Shown here: positions 36,322 to 45,159 of the stretch, in pieces | Layout: every line of letters starts with the position of its first letter | Numbering within the stretch: the first letter of the stretch is position 1 | DNA from: an uncultured Clostridium sp. | Lineage (GTDB): Bacteria > Bacillota > Clostridia > TANB77 > CAG-508 | NCBI GenBank assembly: GCA_947368535.1 | Contig: CANBHY010000002.1 | Coordinates: 1 to 64,000, forward strand | DNA: 64,000 bases | Direction of reading: 5' to 3' | Notes under the pieces: model-generated | The model's input: only the letters and a program-made list of their open reading frames with translations | Databases searched by the model: none | What the model was told of the DNA's origin: nothing | Program-made: the position numbers and the translations under genes

Positions 36322-37503
36322 ATGGGAATTCGTGAAAGATTAAGTGGAAACGAAGCTGTAGCAACAGCTATGAAACAAATAAACCCAGACGTAGTAGCAG
36401 CCTTCCCTATCACTCCATCAACAGAAATACCTCAATACTTCTCTACTTTCGTAAGTAACGGTCAAGTAGATACAAACTTCGTAGCTGTTGAAAGTGAACA
36501 TAGTGCAATGAGCGCTTGTATAGGCTCAGAATCAGCTGGAGCTAGAACAATGACAGCTACATCAGCAAACGGTTTATCATTAATGTGGGAAATGATTTAT
36601 ATAGCATCAAGTTTAAGATTACCAATAGTAATGTCACTTGTAAACAGAGCTGTATCAGGACCTTTAAATATTCATAACGACCATTCAGATGCAATGGGAG
36701 CTCGTGACAGTGGTTGGATACAACTTTTCTCAGAAAACAATCAAGAAGCATATGATAACACAATAATGGCAAACAGAATTGCAGAACATAAAGATGTTCA
36801 GCTACCTTTAATGGTATGCCAAGATGGATTTATCACTTCACACTCTATTGAAAATATAGAATTAATTGAAGATGACAAAGTAAAAAACTTTGTTGGAACA
36901 TACAATCCAGAACATTATTTATTAGATAAAGAAAATCCGATAGCTGTTGGTCCACTAGACCTACAAGCTTACCTATTCGAACATAAAACTCAACAAGCAA
37001 TAGCTATGAAAAATGCTAAAAAAGTTATATTAGAAGTATCAGAAGAATTTGAAAAAATGACAGGAAGAAAATATGGACTATTTGAAGAATACAAATTAGA
37101 TGATGCAGAATATGTAATAATATGTATGAACTCAACTGCTGGAACAGCAAAAGCAACAGCAGATGAATTAAGAAATGAAGGAATTAAAGCTGGTGTACTT
37201 AAAGTTAGAGTATTCAGACCATTCCCTGGTGAAGAAATTGCTAAAGCAGTATCAAAAGCTAAAGCAATAGCTGTATTAGATAAAGCTGATTCATTAAATG
37301 GACAGGGTGGAGCTCTTTATGAAGATGTTGTATCAGGAATGTACAATGAAAAATTAAGCATACCAACAGTAAATTACGTATATGGTATCGGTGGTAGAGA
37401 TACTACAACAAAAGATATAAGAACAGTTTATAATGATTTAATGAAACTAGAAGACAAACCAGCAAACCCATATAGATATTTAGGATTAAGGGGGGATAAA
37501 TAA
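36322..37503 (+). CDS. porA: Pyruvate:ferredoxin oxidoreductase alpha subunit
   Basis: This 393-residue alpha subunit has GNEAVATAMKQINPDVVAAFPITPSTEIP at the start, ESEHSAMSACIGSESAGART, and the LPIVMSLVNRAVSGPLNIHNDHSDAMGARDSGW region that contributes to substrate and thiamine pyrophosphate binding. The C-terminal domain GVLKVRVFRPFPGEEI is typical. It overlaps porB by 1 bp. It forms the catalytic unit with porB. Confidence 0.95.
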   Translation: MGIRERLSGNEAVATAMKQINPDVVAAFPITPSTEIPQYFSTFVSNGQVDTNFVAVESEHSAMSACIGSESAGARTMTATSANGLSLMWEMIYIASSLRLPIVMSLVNRAVSGPLNIHNDHSDAMGARDSGWIQLFSENNQEAYDNTIMANRIAEHKDVQLPLMVCQDGFITSHSIENIELIEDDKVKNFVGTYNPEHYLLDKENPIAVGPLDLQAYLFEHKTQQAIAMKNAKKVILEVSEEFEKMTGRKYGLFEEYKLDDAEYVIICMNSTAGTAKATADELRNEGIKAGVLKVRVFRPFPGEEIAKAVSKAKAIAVLDKADSLNGQGGALYEDVVSGMYNEKLSIPTVNYVYGIGGRDTTTKDIRTVYNDLMKLEDKPANPYRYLGLRGDK

Positions 37504-38459
37504 TGGCATACAATTTACAAGAAGTAATGGCAAATAAACCTTCAAGACTAACATCAGGACACAGAATGTGCGCAGGATGTGGAGCACCTGGTGTAGCTAG
37601 AATGATACTAAGAGCCTTAAAACCAGAAGACCATGCTGTAATAGCAAATGCTACAGGATGTATGGAGGTTTCTACATTTATATATCCATATACAGCTTGG
37701 ACAGATTCATTTATACATACAGCTTTTGAATGTGCTGGTGCTACTCTATCAGGGGCAGAAGCAGCATATCAATCAATGAAAAAACAAGGAAAATTACCAC
37801 AAGATGTAGATACAAAATTTATCGCATTTGGTGGTGATGGTGGAACTTATGATATAGGACTTCAAAGTTTATCAGGAGCAATGGAAAGAGGTCATGACAT
37901 GGTATATGTATGTTATGACAACGGTGCATACATGAACACAGGTATACAGCGTTCATCTGCAACACCAAGATTTGCAGACACTACTACTTCTCCTGCTGGT
38001 TCAGTAGTTCCTGGAAAAATGCAAAACAGAAAAGATTTAACAAAAATCATGGCAGAACATCATTTACCATATGTTGCTCAAACATTAGCAATGATGAACT
38101 TCAAAGATTTATATGAAAAATCAGAAAAAGCTATATATACAGAAGGTCCAGCATTCTTAAATGTATTAGCTCCATGTCCACGTGGATGGGGATATAATAC
38201 AGAAGATTTAATGCAAATAAATAAATTAGCTGCCGACACATGTTATTGGCCTTTATATGAAGTTGTAGATGGTGTATATCATGTAACATACAAACCACCA
38301 AAGAAATTACCTATCGAAGAATTTTTACGTCCTCAAAAACGTTTTAAACACATGTTTAAACCAGGTAACGAATGGATGATTGAAGAATTCCAAAAAGAAG
38401 TTGATAGACGTTGGCAAGAATTATTAGACCTAGAAGAAATGACAAATAAAGCTGAATAA
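37503..38459 (+). CDS. porB: Pyruvate:ferredoxin oxidoreductase beta subunit
   Basis: This 318-residue thiamine-binding subunit has the cysteine set for its own [4Fe-4S] cluster (MCAGCGAPG, ATGCMEV and a later CPRGW). It also has the thiamine pyrophosphate motif GDGGTYDIGLQSLSGAMERGHD with VCYDNGAYMNTG. It completes the four-subunit enzyme. The operon ends at a strong terminator directly after the stop. Confidence 0.95.
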   Translation: MAYNLQEVMANKPSRLTSGHRMCAGCGAPGVARMILRALKPEDHAVIANATGCMEVSTFIYPYTAWTDSFIHTAFECAGATLSGAEAAYQSMKKQGKLPQDVDTKFIAFGGDGGTYDIGLQSLSGAMERGHDMVYVCYDNGAYMNTGIQRSSATPRFADTTTSPAGSVVPGKMQNRKDLTKIMAEHHLPYVAQTLAMMNFKDLYEKSEKAIYTEGPAFLNVLAPCPRGWGYNTEDLMQINKLAADTCYWPLYEVVDGVYHVTYKPPKKLPIEEFLRPQKRFKHMFKPGNEWMIEEFQKEVDRRWQELLDLEEMTNKAE

Positions 38460-38464
38460 GATAG

Positions 38465-38496
38465 AAAAAAGCATCTCAAAAAAGAGATGCTTTTTT
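38465..38496 (+). terminator. por operon terminator
   Basis: A 13-bp stem (38465-38477/38484-38496) with A/T ends ends the porGDAB transcript. It could also serve the convergent gene at 38529. Confidence 0.9.
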
Positions 38497-38528
38497 GTTG
38501 TCAAAATAACGTCCTTTATTAACAACTT

Positions 38529-39479
38529 TTATTTAATTTGATTATCTTTTTCTTTTTTCTTCTCCTCTACTCTTCTATCTAATTCAGCAATAGTGGGAAC
38601 ATCTACAAAAAATAAGGAACTAGTAGGTACCTCCTCTTCTATTAGATTCATTTCAATATTATGCATATCATATAAATCGCCATGCATATATGGTCTAACC
38701 TCTTCTACTCTAGAAATTTCTCCATTACTACCATAATAATTATTTTTCTTATATTCTAATTTATCTCTATCAATCAAAACTGCTGTCCTTTTTGACTTAG
38801 AAGCAGTAGAATCCCATAATCTCTCTAATTTTTTTCTCAAAGCATCTCTAGTTTCTAGATTCATATTTTCAGTAGACTTATATAAATGTTCCATTGCCTT
38901 TTCTCTATCCCCTGTCAAAAAGTTTCCTCCATAAATAAATGATAAAGTTTCAGGAGTATGAAACATGTAAAAACCAGTTGTTATACTACCTGCACAAATT
39001 CCTTTTTTCATTCCAAAACCAGTAGTAAAAACATATTTAGAATTAGGATCAGTCTGAGATATTCCTTTATACAATAGCTCTCTGTCTTCATCAGAAAATA
39101 ATGTACTCATCTTTCCATCTGATTTAATCTTTTCAGCAATCTTAGGTGTAGTAAAATGAACCACAACACCATGTTTTAATGCCTCTGCCATCTCTTCTTC
39201 TGTTAATTCTGTATCTGCTTCTAACAGTAATCCCATAATTTCTATATCTGGATATTCGGAATTTGAAGAATCTGCATACATATAAGTATTTATAAACTTT
39301 TTACATTTTTCTTCATCTGGACAAATTTGAAAAAATATCAAACTCAAATTAAATAATTTAGCAAAATATTTTTCTTTATCAACCTCAGGCTTTCCTTCTG
39401 CAATTTTTGCATACTGATTTAAAATAAAATCTGAATTCATTAATTTAGAAATTTTTAATCCAATAATACTTTTATCCAT
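38529..39479 (-). CDS. Unrecognised protein following topB, possible ADP-ribosyltransferase-like fold
   Basis: This 316-residue soluble protein has a segment GVVVHFTTPKIAEKIKSDGKM (~105), which resembles the His-x-Thr entry of ADP-ribosyltransferase-like domains such as the HFT..NL..IL..G pattern. Later strands RTAVLIDRDKLEYKK and PTSSLFFVDVPTIAEL are in the order expected for that fold. No clear catalytic Glu can be assigned, so the idea is weak. The C-terminus is a charged coiled helix. It starts 29 bp after topB and is probably co-transcribed with it. Confidence 0.5.
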   Translation of the reverse strand: MDKSIIGLKISKLMNSDFILNQYAKIAEGKPEVDKEKYFAKLFNLSLIFFQICPDEEKCKKFINTYMYADSSNSEYPDIEIMGLLLEADTELTEEEMAEALKHGVVVHFTTPKIAEKIKSDGKMSTLFSDEDRELLYKGISQTDPNSKYVFTTGFGMKKGICAGSITTGFYMFHTPETLSFIYGGNFLTGDREKAMEHLYKSTENMNLETRDALRKKLERLWDSTASKSKRTAVLIDRDKLEYKKNNYYGSNGEISRVEEVRPYMHGDLYDMHNIEMNLIEEEVPTSSLFFVDVPTIAELDRRVEEKKKEKDNQIK

Positions 39480-39508
39480 ATTATTAATTCCCTCTTTTGT
39501 ATTATATT

Positions 39509-41413
39509 TTACATCGGTACAACTAATTTACCAATCTTATTGCGAATATATTTTTCAAGTTTTTCCATAAACACTACTGGTTCTATTTCCTTTTTAGCTA
39601 CCATATCTAATCCCTTTTCCCAACTAGCCGTCAATTCAGGATTTAGCATATCTGGCATTGAAGAAAATACAACATCATAAATAACTTCTCCTTTATCAGT
39701 AGGAGTAATAATCTGTGTTTTAGAATTAATAGCAATATATCCTATTCTTTCAAGCTTTTTCATAATCTCCGCTCTAGTAGCACTAGTTCCTATTCCAGCA
39801 CCTTTTATCTGTTCTCTTAAAGCCTCATCTTCAATAAGTTTTCCTGCATTCTCCATTGCTAAAATTATTGAACCAGAATTATACCTTGTAGGTGGAGATG
39901 TCTCAGCTTCCTTAGTTTCCATTAAATTAATTTTTAACTTCTCACCTTTTTTTAGTTTAGACAATAATTCAATATTATTCTCTTTCTCCTCAGAATCGCC
40001 TTTTAAGACATCTAAATATCCTCTGCTAGTACATACCTTCTCGTTTGCAAAAAATTCTTCATCACCCACTTTAATCGTTAATGCAAGCTTATTATATTCT
40101 GCTGGTGGATAGAAAATTGCAAGAAATCTTTTTACTATTAATAAATACACATTTTTCTTTAAATCTGATAAATTATCAAAATTTTCAAATCCTTGTCCTG
40201 TAGGAATAATAGCATAGTGATCAGTAATTTTAGAATCATTAACAAACTTAGTTTTAACTAAATTTGTAGAATATTTTTCTTCAGACATTTTCTTTAAAAT
40301 ATCTTGAACCTCTTCATTTTTACAACCTTTAGATAATCCATTTAAATTTTTAGTAATTACTTTTGCAATAGCTGTAGATAAAACCCTTGCATCAGTTCTA
40401 GGATATGTAACTAACTTCTTTTCATACAATTCTTGAATAATCTCTAATGTTTCGTCAGGCTTTATTTTAAATTTTTTAGTACACTCATTTTGAACTTCAG
40501 CTAAATTAAAAAGTAATGGTGGATTTTCTTTTTGTTTAGTCTTTTTTATACTCTCAACAATAGCGTCTTTATCTTTTATTGAATCTATAAACTTTTTGGC
40601 TTCATCCTCTTTTTTAAAGCCGGTTTCGTTATATAAAAGTGGAGATTCAAACATACTAGACCCCTCTGTTGATTTCCATTCAGCTCTAAAAAACTCACCT
40701 TCTCCAAATTCACCAGATATTTTATAATACTTTGTTTTCTTAAAATTTCTAATTTCTCTTTCTCTAGAAACAATCATTCCTAAAACACAAGTCATAACTC
40801 GTCCTACAGAAATAGATACATGTTCTTCATTTATTTTACTAGCAACACGCCTACCAAAAATAATCGAAAGTAATCTAGAAAAATTAATACCTATTAAATA
40901 ATCTTCTTTTGCTCTCAAATAAGCAGAATCAGATAAACTATCATAATAGGAAAGCTCTTTTGCTTCTTTAATACCTTTTAAAATTTCTTCCTCTGTTTGA
41001 GAGTCAATCCATACTCTCTTCATTTCAGCATTTGGATTCGGCTTTGCCATCATAAAAACTAATCTTTGTATATATTCTCCTTCACGTCCAGAGTCACCTG
41101 CATTATAAATTTCTGTAATATCATCTCTATGCATAAGGTCTTTAATAATATTAAATTGCTTTTCTACTTGAGGAATAATCTCATATTTCCACTCTTTAGG
41201 AATAAAAGGTAATGTATCCAATCTCCATTTCTTTAAATTTTCATCATATTTTTCTGGATATGACATTGTAACCAAATGACCAACACACCACGTAATAATC
41301 CATTCCTCTGATTCTAGATAACCATTTTTTCTAGTTGTATTTATTTTAAGTGCCTTAGCAAATTCCATCGCTACACTTGGCTTTTCTGTAATCAATAATT
41401 TTTTAGCCATCAT
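39509..41413 (-). CDS. topB: DNA topoisomerase III (type IA)
   Basis: This protein has about 634 residues. It has the TOPRIM domain (LLITEKPSVAMEFAKAL, YNAGDSGREGEYIQRL), the gate region with RVASKINEEHVSISVGRVMT, the active-site Tyr in LVTYPRTDAR (~335), and the terminal GAGIGTSATRAEIMKKLERIGYI domain. It has no zinc-finger tail, which is normal for Firmicute TopB. It decatenates DNA. Two adjacent ATG codons give alternative starts three bases apart, and AAAGGA lies before the first. Confidence 0.92.
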   Translation of the reverse strand: MMAKKLLITEKPSVAMEFAKALKINTTRKNGYLESEEWIITWCVGHLVTMSYPEKYDENLKKWRLDTLPFIPKEWKYEIIPQVEKQFNIIKDLMHRDDITEIYNAGDSGREGEYIQRLVFMMAKPNPNAEMKRVWIDSQTEEEILKGIKEAKELSYYDSLSDSAYLRAKEDYLIGINFSRLLSIIFGRRVASKINEEHVSISVGRVMTCVLGMIVSREREIRNFKKTKYYKISGEFGEGEFFRAEWKSTEGSSMFESPLLYNETGFKKEDEAKKFIDSIKDKDAIVESIKKTKQKENPPLLFNLAEVQNECTKKFKIKPDETLEIIQELYEKKLVTYPRTDARVLSTAIAKVITKNLNGLSKGCKNEEVQDILKKMSEEKYSTNLVKTKFVNDSKITDHYAIIPTGQGFENFDNLSDLKKNVYLLIVKRFLAIFYPPAEYNKLALTIKVGDEEFFANEKVCTSRGYLDVLKGDSEEKENNIELLSKLKKGEKLKINLMETKEAETSPPTRYNSGSIILAMENAGKLIEDEALREQIKGAGIGTSATRAEIMKKLERIGYIAINSKTQIITPTDKGEVIYDVVFSSMPDMLNPELTASWEKGLDMVAKKEIEPVVFMEKLEKYIRNKIGKLVVPM

Positions 41414-41510
41414 CAAAATCCTTTATTTTTCTTTCTTGATACACATTATATCTATTTTATATATGTATTTCAAGAACAAAATTAATTCCTACGCATTTAT
41501 TCCAACAAAA

Positions 41511-41538
41511 AAAGCAACTCATAACTTTGAGTTGCTTT
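41511..41538 (-). terminator. Terminator of the MPDTG surface-protein gene
   Basis: An 11-bp stem (41511-41521/41528-41538) is followed on the minus strand by a seven-T run. Confidence 0.82.
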
Positions 41539-41550
41539 AAATATATATCA

Positions 41551-42279
41551 TTATTTATTATCAAGTTTTTTGTAATTTAAAAATGCAATGATACCTAAAA
41601 CAGCGATTGCTGCTAGTAAAGGTAAAACATATGATTGCTCTGCTCCAGTATCAGGCATTGTTCCATTATTAGTTGTACTAGTTGGTGTTGTTGATGGAGT
41701 TGATGAAGGCTGTGTAGCACTTGGTGTTGAGCTTGGTGTATTTGTAGTACTTGGTGTTGAACTTGATGTTACTGTTGCTGAAGGACTACTTCCTGTACCA
41801 CTAGAAATATTTACTGTTTGAATAGCTGATGAAATTTGTACTTTTTTCTCTAATGATGAGTTTCCACCTTCAATATCTCTTAATTTGATCATTGTATTTG
41901 ATGTTGAAACATTTTCTGCAACTTTAAATGTGAATGTTACTGCTTCTTCATCATCTTCTATTGGATCTTGCTTTTCTAATGAAATCTTTCCTGTATTTTC
42001 ATCAAAATTTACAGACCAATCATTTAACTCTTTAACATCATCTTTTGAAATTGATAAAACATTATCATCATATTCCAAAACACCTGTTAATTCACTTAAT
42101 CCACCTTCAACAGAAACTCTTACTAACTTAAGAGTAACTTTAAATTCAGATCCTTTTGTTACCCTTGTTGAGTCAAGAACTAAATTAGCTGAAAATGAAT
42201 TTGCTGCATATACTTTGCATACTGACAATATCATAAATATAAATACTAATAATGTAATTACAAACTTCTTGTTTTTCAT
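41551..42279 (-). CDS. Sortase-anchored surface protein with cohesin-like domain
   Basis: This 242-residue protein has a signal peptide (~1-25, cut near VYAAN), one cohesin-like beta domain (~27-155: LVLDSTRVTKGSEFKVTLKL, LTGVLEYDDNVLSI, AVTFTFKVAENV) and a Ser/Thr/Pro stalk (~160-205). The C-terminus has an LPXTG-like MPDTG, a hydrophobic helix and KKLDNK. It should be linked to peptidoglycan by a sortase. No sortase gene is in the window. It could display or bind partners at the cell surface. Transcription is away from the divergent metalloprotease-like gene. Confidence 0.82.
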   Translation of the reverse strand: MKNKKFVITLLVFIFMILSVCKVYAANSFSANLVLDSTRVTKGSEFKVTLKLVRVSVEGGLSELTGVLEYDDNVLSISKDDVKELNDWSVNFDENTGKISLEKQDPIEDDEEAVTFTFKVAENVSTSNTMIKLRDIEGGNSSLEKKVQISSAIQTVNISSGTGSSPSATVTSSSTPSTTNTPSSTPSATQPSSTPSTTPTSTTNNGTMPDTGAEQSYVLPLLAAIAVLGIIAFLNYKKLDNK

Positions 42280-42695
42280 TCTTTAAATCTCCTTTATTTT
42301 ATACATTATAACCGCTTTTTGTTGTTACGTCAACCTTTTTTAGCTTTTTATTCCAAATAATGTATTTTATAAACAATATTTTTTTAATCATACACCTCAA
42401 TTTTAATACTTTATTCTTAAATTTCAAGTATATTAATATATATATTACATATATTAATATATATTATTTTCTACGGATTTCATGCTTTTTAAAACAAAAT
42501 GTTCAAATATTTTTTTATTATATCTTTTTATTAACAAAATTCGACAAAATTTGCTTAATTCTTAGGTATTCAACACTTTTAAAACTCGTCCAATTTCTGT
42601 AACATTTTTGTAATTTTTCTTTAACAATAATGTTATATCTTTTAATTTTAAAACTTAGTATAATTTTATTACACGAACGATTTAAAGGGGATATA
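42280..42695. promoter_or_regulatory. Divergent AT-rich intergenic region
   Basis: This 416-bp gap between two divergent genes is very AT-rich, with a TATATTAA-type repetitive tract at about 42430-42470. A TATAAT box (42659-42664) precedes the rightward gene by about 30 bp. I see no riboswitch, RNA gene or strong hairpin. Confidence 0.45.
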
Positions 42696-43790
42696 ATGGG
42701 TATTAATTTATTATTAAGAAAAGAAGGATTAGAAAACATTCGAAAATTAAATACTTTACAAATAAATAAAATTGCATCATATATAGCCGACAAATTATGC
42801 AAATCATTTCCCGAATTACACTTATCACAAAGTGCACTATTTATCCAAATATCAAGATTAGACATGTACATAGCTACTATGCCAGACGGAAGTAGCGCAA
42901 AATATGTATATGGAAATAACTCAATCTATTTTAACGAAAACCTTGATTTATCTAATATGGATATTACTGCAATACATGAATGCATACACTATCTTCAAGA
43001 ATATAAAGATCAAAAAGGAAAACTTACAAAATTAGGTTTGTATGATTTAACCCAAGAAACTGGATTAGCAATTAATGAAGCTGCAGTTCAATTATTAGCA
43101 TCAAGAACTTCTAGAACTAGCACTTTTGACACTGTTACATATTATGGCATGTCATTTGTATCAGAAAGTCCTGAATATTATCCTTTGGAATGCGCTCTAT
43201 TATCTCAAATGATGTTTTTCACAGGAGATGAGCCATTATATTTTAGTACACTATATGGTTCACCAATGTTTAAAAGAGCTTTTATAAACAGTTCCAACGA
43301 AAACACTTTTTACGAAATAGAAAATTTATTTGATAAATTATTAAATATTGAAACTGATTTAATAGAACTATCTCAAAGACTTCAATCAATCTCATTTGAT
43401 AAGTCAAAAATCTTACAAATGCAAATAGAATCAAAGAAAAAAATCATTACTAATTTATGCTTAAAAATTCAGAACAAAATAATAGAAAATTGTTTTAAAA
43501 GAAAATTTATGAAAGTAGAAACTTTTGATGATATTAGAGATTTTGAAAATGATTTAAGAGAGTTTCAAGACCTATTAATAATATCTGATAATTATGATTT
43601 CTATATAAAATTTTGCGACAAAATGGCACAAGACATTGCTTTTAAAAAGAATCAAATCATCAAATATGGAAAAGTAATTGATATACCAAAAGAATATAGT
43701 AGCTACCTTCCAGTAGTTACTACAACTAAAAAAATATCAAAACTTCAAGAAATTATAACTACATTAAAAGATTTTATCTGGGGAGAATAA
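42696..43790 (+). CDS. HExxH protein, putative zinc metalloprotease
   Basis: This protein has 364 residues from the ATG at 42696, preceded by AAAGGGG; the longer frame from 42630 has no site. The motif AIHECIHYLQE (~90) is a zinc-metalloprotease HExxH, and a downstream NEAAVQLLA (~130) supplies a possible third ligand Glu. There is no signal peptide, so it would act in the cytoplasm. The C-terminal half is a long charged helical region. I do not recognise a named family. It is monocistronic and ends at a bidirectional terminator. Confidence 0.65.
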   Translation: MGINLLLRKEGLENIRKLNTLQINKIASYIADKLCKSFPELHLSQSALFIQISRLDMYIATMPDGSSAKYVYGNNSIYFNENLDLSNMDITAIHECIHYLQEYKDQKGKLTKLGLYDLTQETGLAINEAAVQLLASRTSRTSTFDTVTYYGMSFVSESPEYYPLECALLSQMMFFTGDEPLYFSTLYGSPMFKRAFINSSNENTFYEIENLFDKLLNIETDLIELSQRLQSISFDKSKILQMQIESKKKIITNLCLKIQNKIIENCFKRKFMKVETFDDIRDFENDLREFQDLLIISDNYDFYIKFCDKMAQDIAFKKNQIIKYGKVIDIPKEYSSYLPVVTTTKKISKLQEIITTLKDFIWGE

Positions 43791-43792
43791 AA

Positions 43793-43824
43793 AATGGACG
43801 AAAACTTAAACATTTTCGTCCATT
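43793..43824. terminator. Bidirectional terminator
   Basis: A 12-bp stem (43793-43804/43813-43824) with A/T flanks lies between convergent genes and covers the last codons of the 122-residue gene. Confidence 0.82.
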
Positions 43825-44174
43825 CTTTTAAATATATTATCTGGATTATACTTCTTTCTCTGCTCATTTTCAAATTGTTTTTGTCTTTCACTATCCTCAG
43901 CTTGCAACTTTTTTCTTTCTTCATCTGAACACAAATAATCTCTCCATATAAGTGAAATTATTCCAAGAGTCTCATCCATAAGCTCTTGTTCTTCTAACTC
44001 AATATTTTCATCTAAAACAAAGAAATAATCTTTATCCATATTTTCTTCTATAAAATTTAACATATCTATAGGAATTTTATCTATTATATCTTTTCCTAGA
44101 GATTTTAATATCATATATACTTGTTTTAATGCTTTTTTATAATTTTCTTTATTCATTCTTCTAATCTCTTTCAT
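43806..44174 (-). CDS. Small acidic helical protein, last gene of the pgeF-addB operon
   Basis: This 122-residue protein has no membrane segment. The middle part (DIIDKIPIDMLNFIEENMDKDYFFVLDENIELEEQELMDET) is acidic and the C-terminal third is a charged helix (EERKKLQAEDSERQKQFENEQRKK). This pattern is seen in uncharacterised Clostridia proteins; I cannot assign a function. Its start overlaps the end of the transglutaminase-like gene by 14 bp. A second ATG at 44156 is also possible. Confidence 0.6.
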   Translation of the reverse strand: MKEIRRMNKENYKKALKQVYMILKSLGKDIIDKIPIDMLNFIEENMDKDYFFVLDENIELEEQELMDETLGIISLIWRDYLCSDEERKKLQAEDSERQKQFENEQRKKYNPDNIFKRMDENV

Positions 44175-45135
44175 CTGTTTTTTCAGTAATCTTTTTAGAA
44201 AGTTTTATTCCATGCAAATCACTCATAACAGAATTTCTAAAATTATTTCCTCTTTTAGCTAATAATGCTATTTTAGCTTCTGGGTTACTATATATTTTAG
44301 CTTTTCTACTTGAGAAATATACTCTACTTTGTTGCTTATTTTCTAAGTCCATCTCATCAAAAATTAAAAGATCTTCAGGTGTTTTTATTTCAGGAGCCGC
44401 TGCAAAAAACTCTGTAGCAGCATCAAATACAGTATAATTTCCACCCTTTTCAATAAAATTGAAATGATGACTTTCTTGATTTCCAAGACTATTAATCGTT
44501 TTACCTTCTATCATAAAAGTATTATATCCTAAAAAAGATAACAAGTTCTGAGACATCAATGCCATTTCTGTACATTCCCCAATACCTAAACCTTTAATAG
44601 CACTTATAGGTATTGGTATTATATTTCCCTCATTTTCTCTATCATTTATTTCAACCAACAGTTCTTCTTTTTCTATATCACCTTTTCTTGAAAGTAAATA
44701 ATTTTTAAATCGTTCTCCAAACTCTTCTCTTATATCACTTCTAGTTTTCCCCTCTAGACTTAACTGTTTATATACTTCTAATCCATTTTTATCTGGTTGT
44801 GCCCTTAAAAAATAATATTGTATTCCATTCATCAAAGCCTTTACATTTAATGCATTATATTTTTTAACTTCAGATATATTTTTTCTTATTAGTGAATCTA
44901 TCACATCTTTAAAAATCTGCTTCTCATCCATCCAATAGCAAGTAGTATCAACCAAACCAAATCCAATCTTTTCATCATCACTTATAAAACCTTGTATAAA
45001 ATCTGCTTGTTCACTTCTCTGCATATTTTTTTGATATTCTTTTGAGTTTAAATATGCTAATCTTTCTTCAACAATTTCTTCTGTTGATTTTCCAGATTCA
45101 ATTTCTTGTACTAATTCTTGTATATTTAAAAACAT
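44161..45135 (-). CDS. Transglutaminase-like cysteine protein
   Basis: This 324-residue cytoplasmic protein carries a Cys-His-Asp arrangement typical of transglutaminase-like folds: GIGECTEMALMSQNLLSFLGY (Cys ~190), ESHHFNFIE (His ~220) and YTVFDAATEFF (Asp ~235). The N-terminal ~150 residues are helical. Such proteins can be peptidases, amide transferases or inactive scaffolds; the substrate is unknown. It lies 24 bp after addB and overlaps the next gene, so it belongs to the same operon. Confidence 0.65.
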   Translation of the reverse strand: MFLNIQELVQEIESGKSTEEIVEERLAYLNSKEYQKNMQRSEQADFIQGFISDDEKIGFGLVDTTCYWMDEKQIFKDVIDSLIRKNISEVKKYNALNVKALMNGIQYYFLRAQPDKNGLEVYKQLSLEGKTRSDIREEFGERFKNYLLSRKGDIEKEELLVEINDRENEGNIIPIPISAIKGLGIGECTEMALMSQNLLSFLGYNTFMIEGKTINSLGNQESHHFNFIEKGGNYTVFDAATEFFAAAPEIKTPEDLLIFDEMDLENKQQSRVYFSSRKAKIYSNPEAKIALLAKRGNNFRNSVMSDLHGIKLSKKITEKTDERD

Positions 45136-45159
45136 TTTTTCTACCTCTTCTTTATATTA

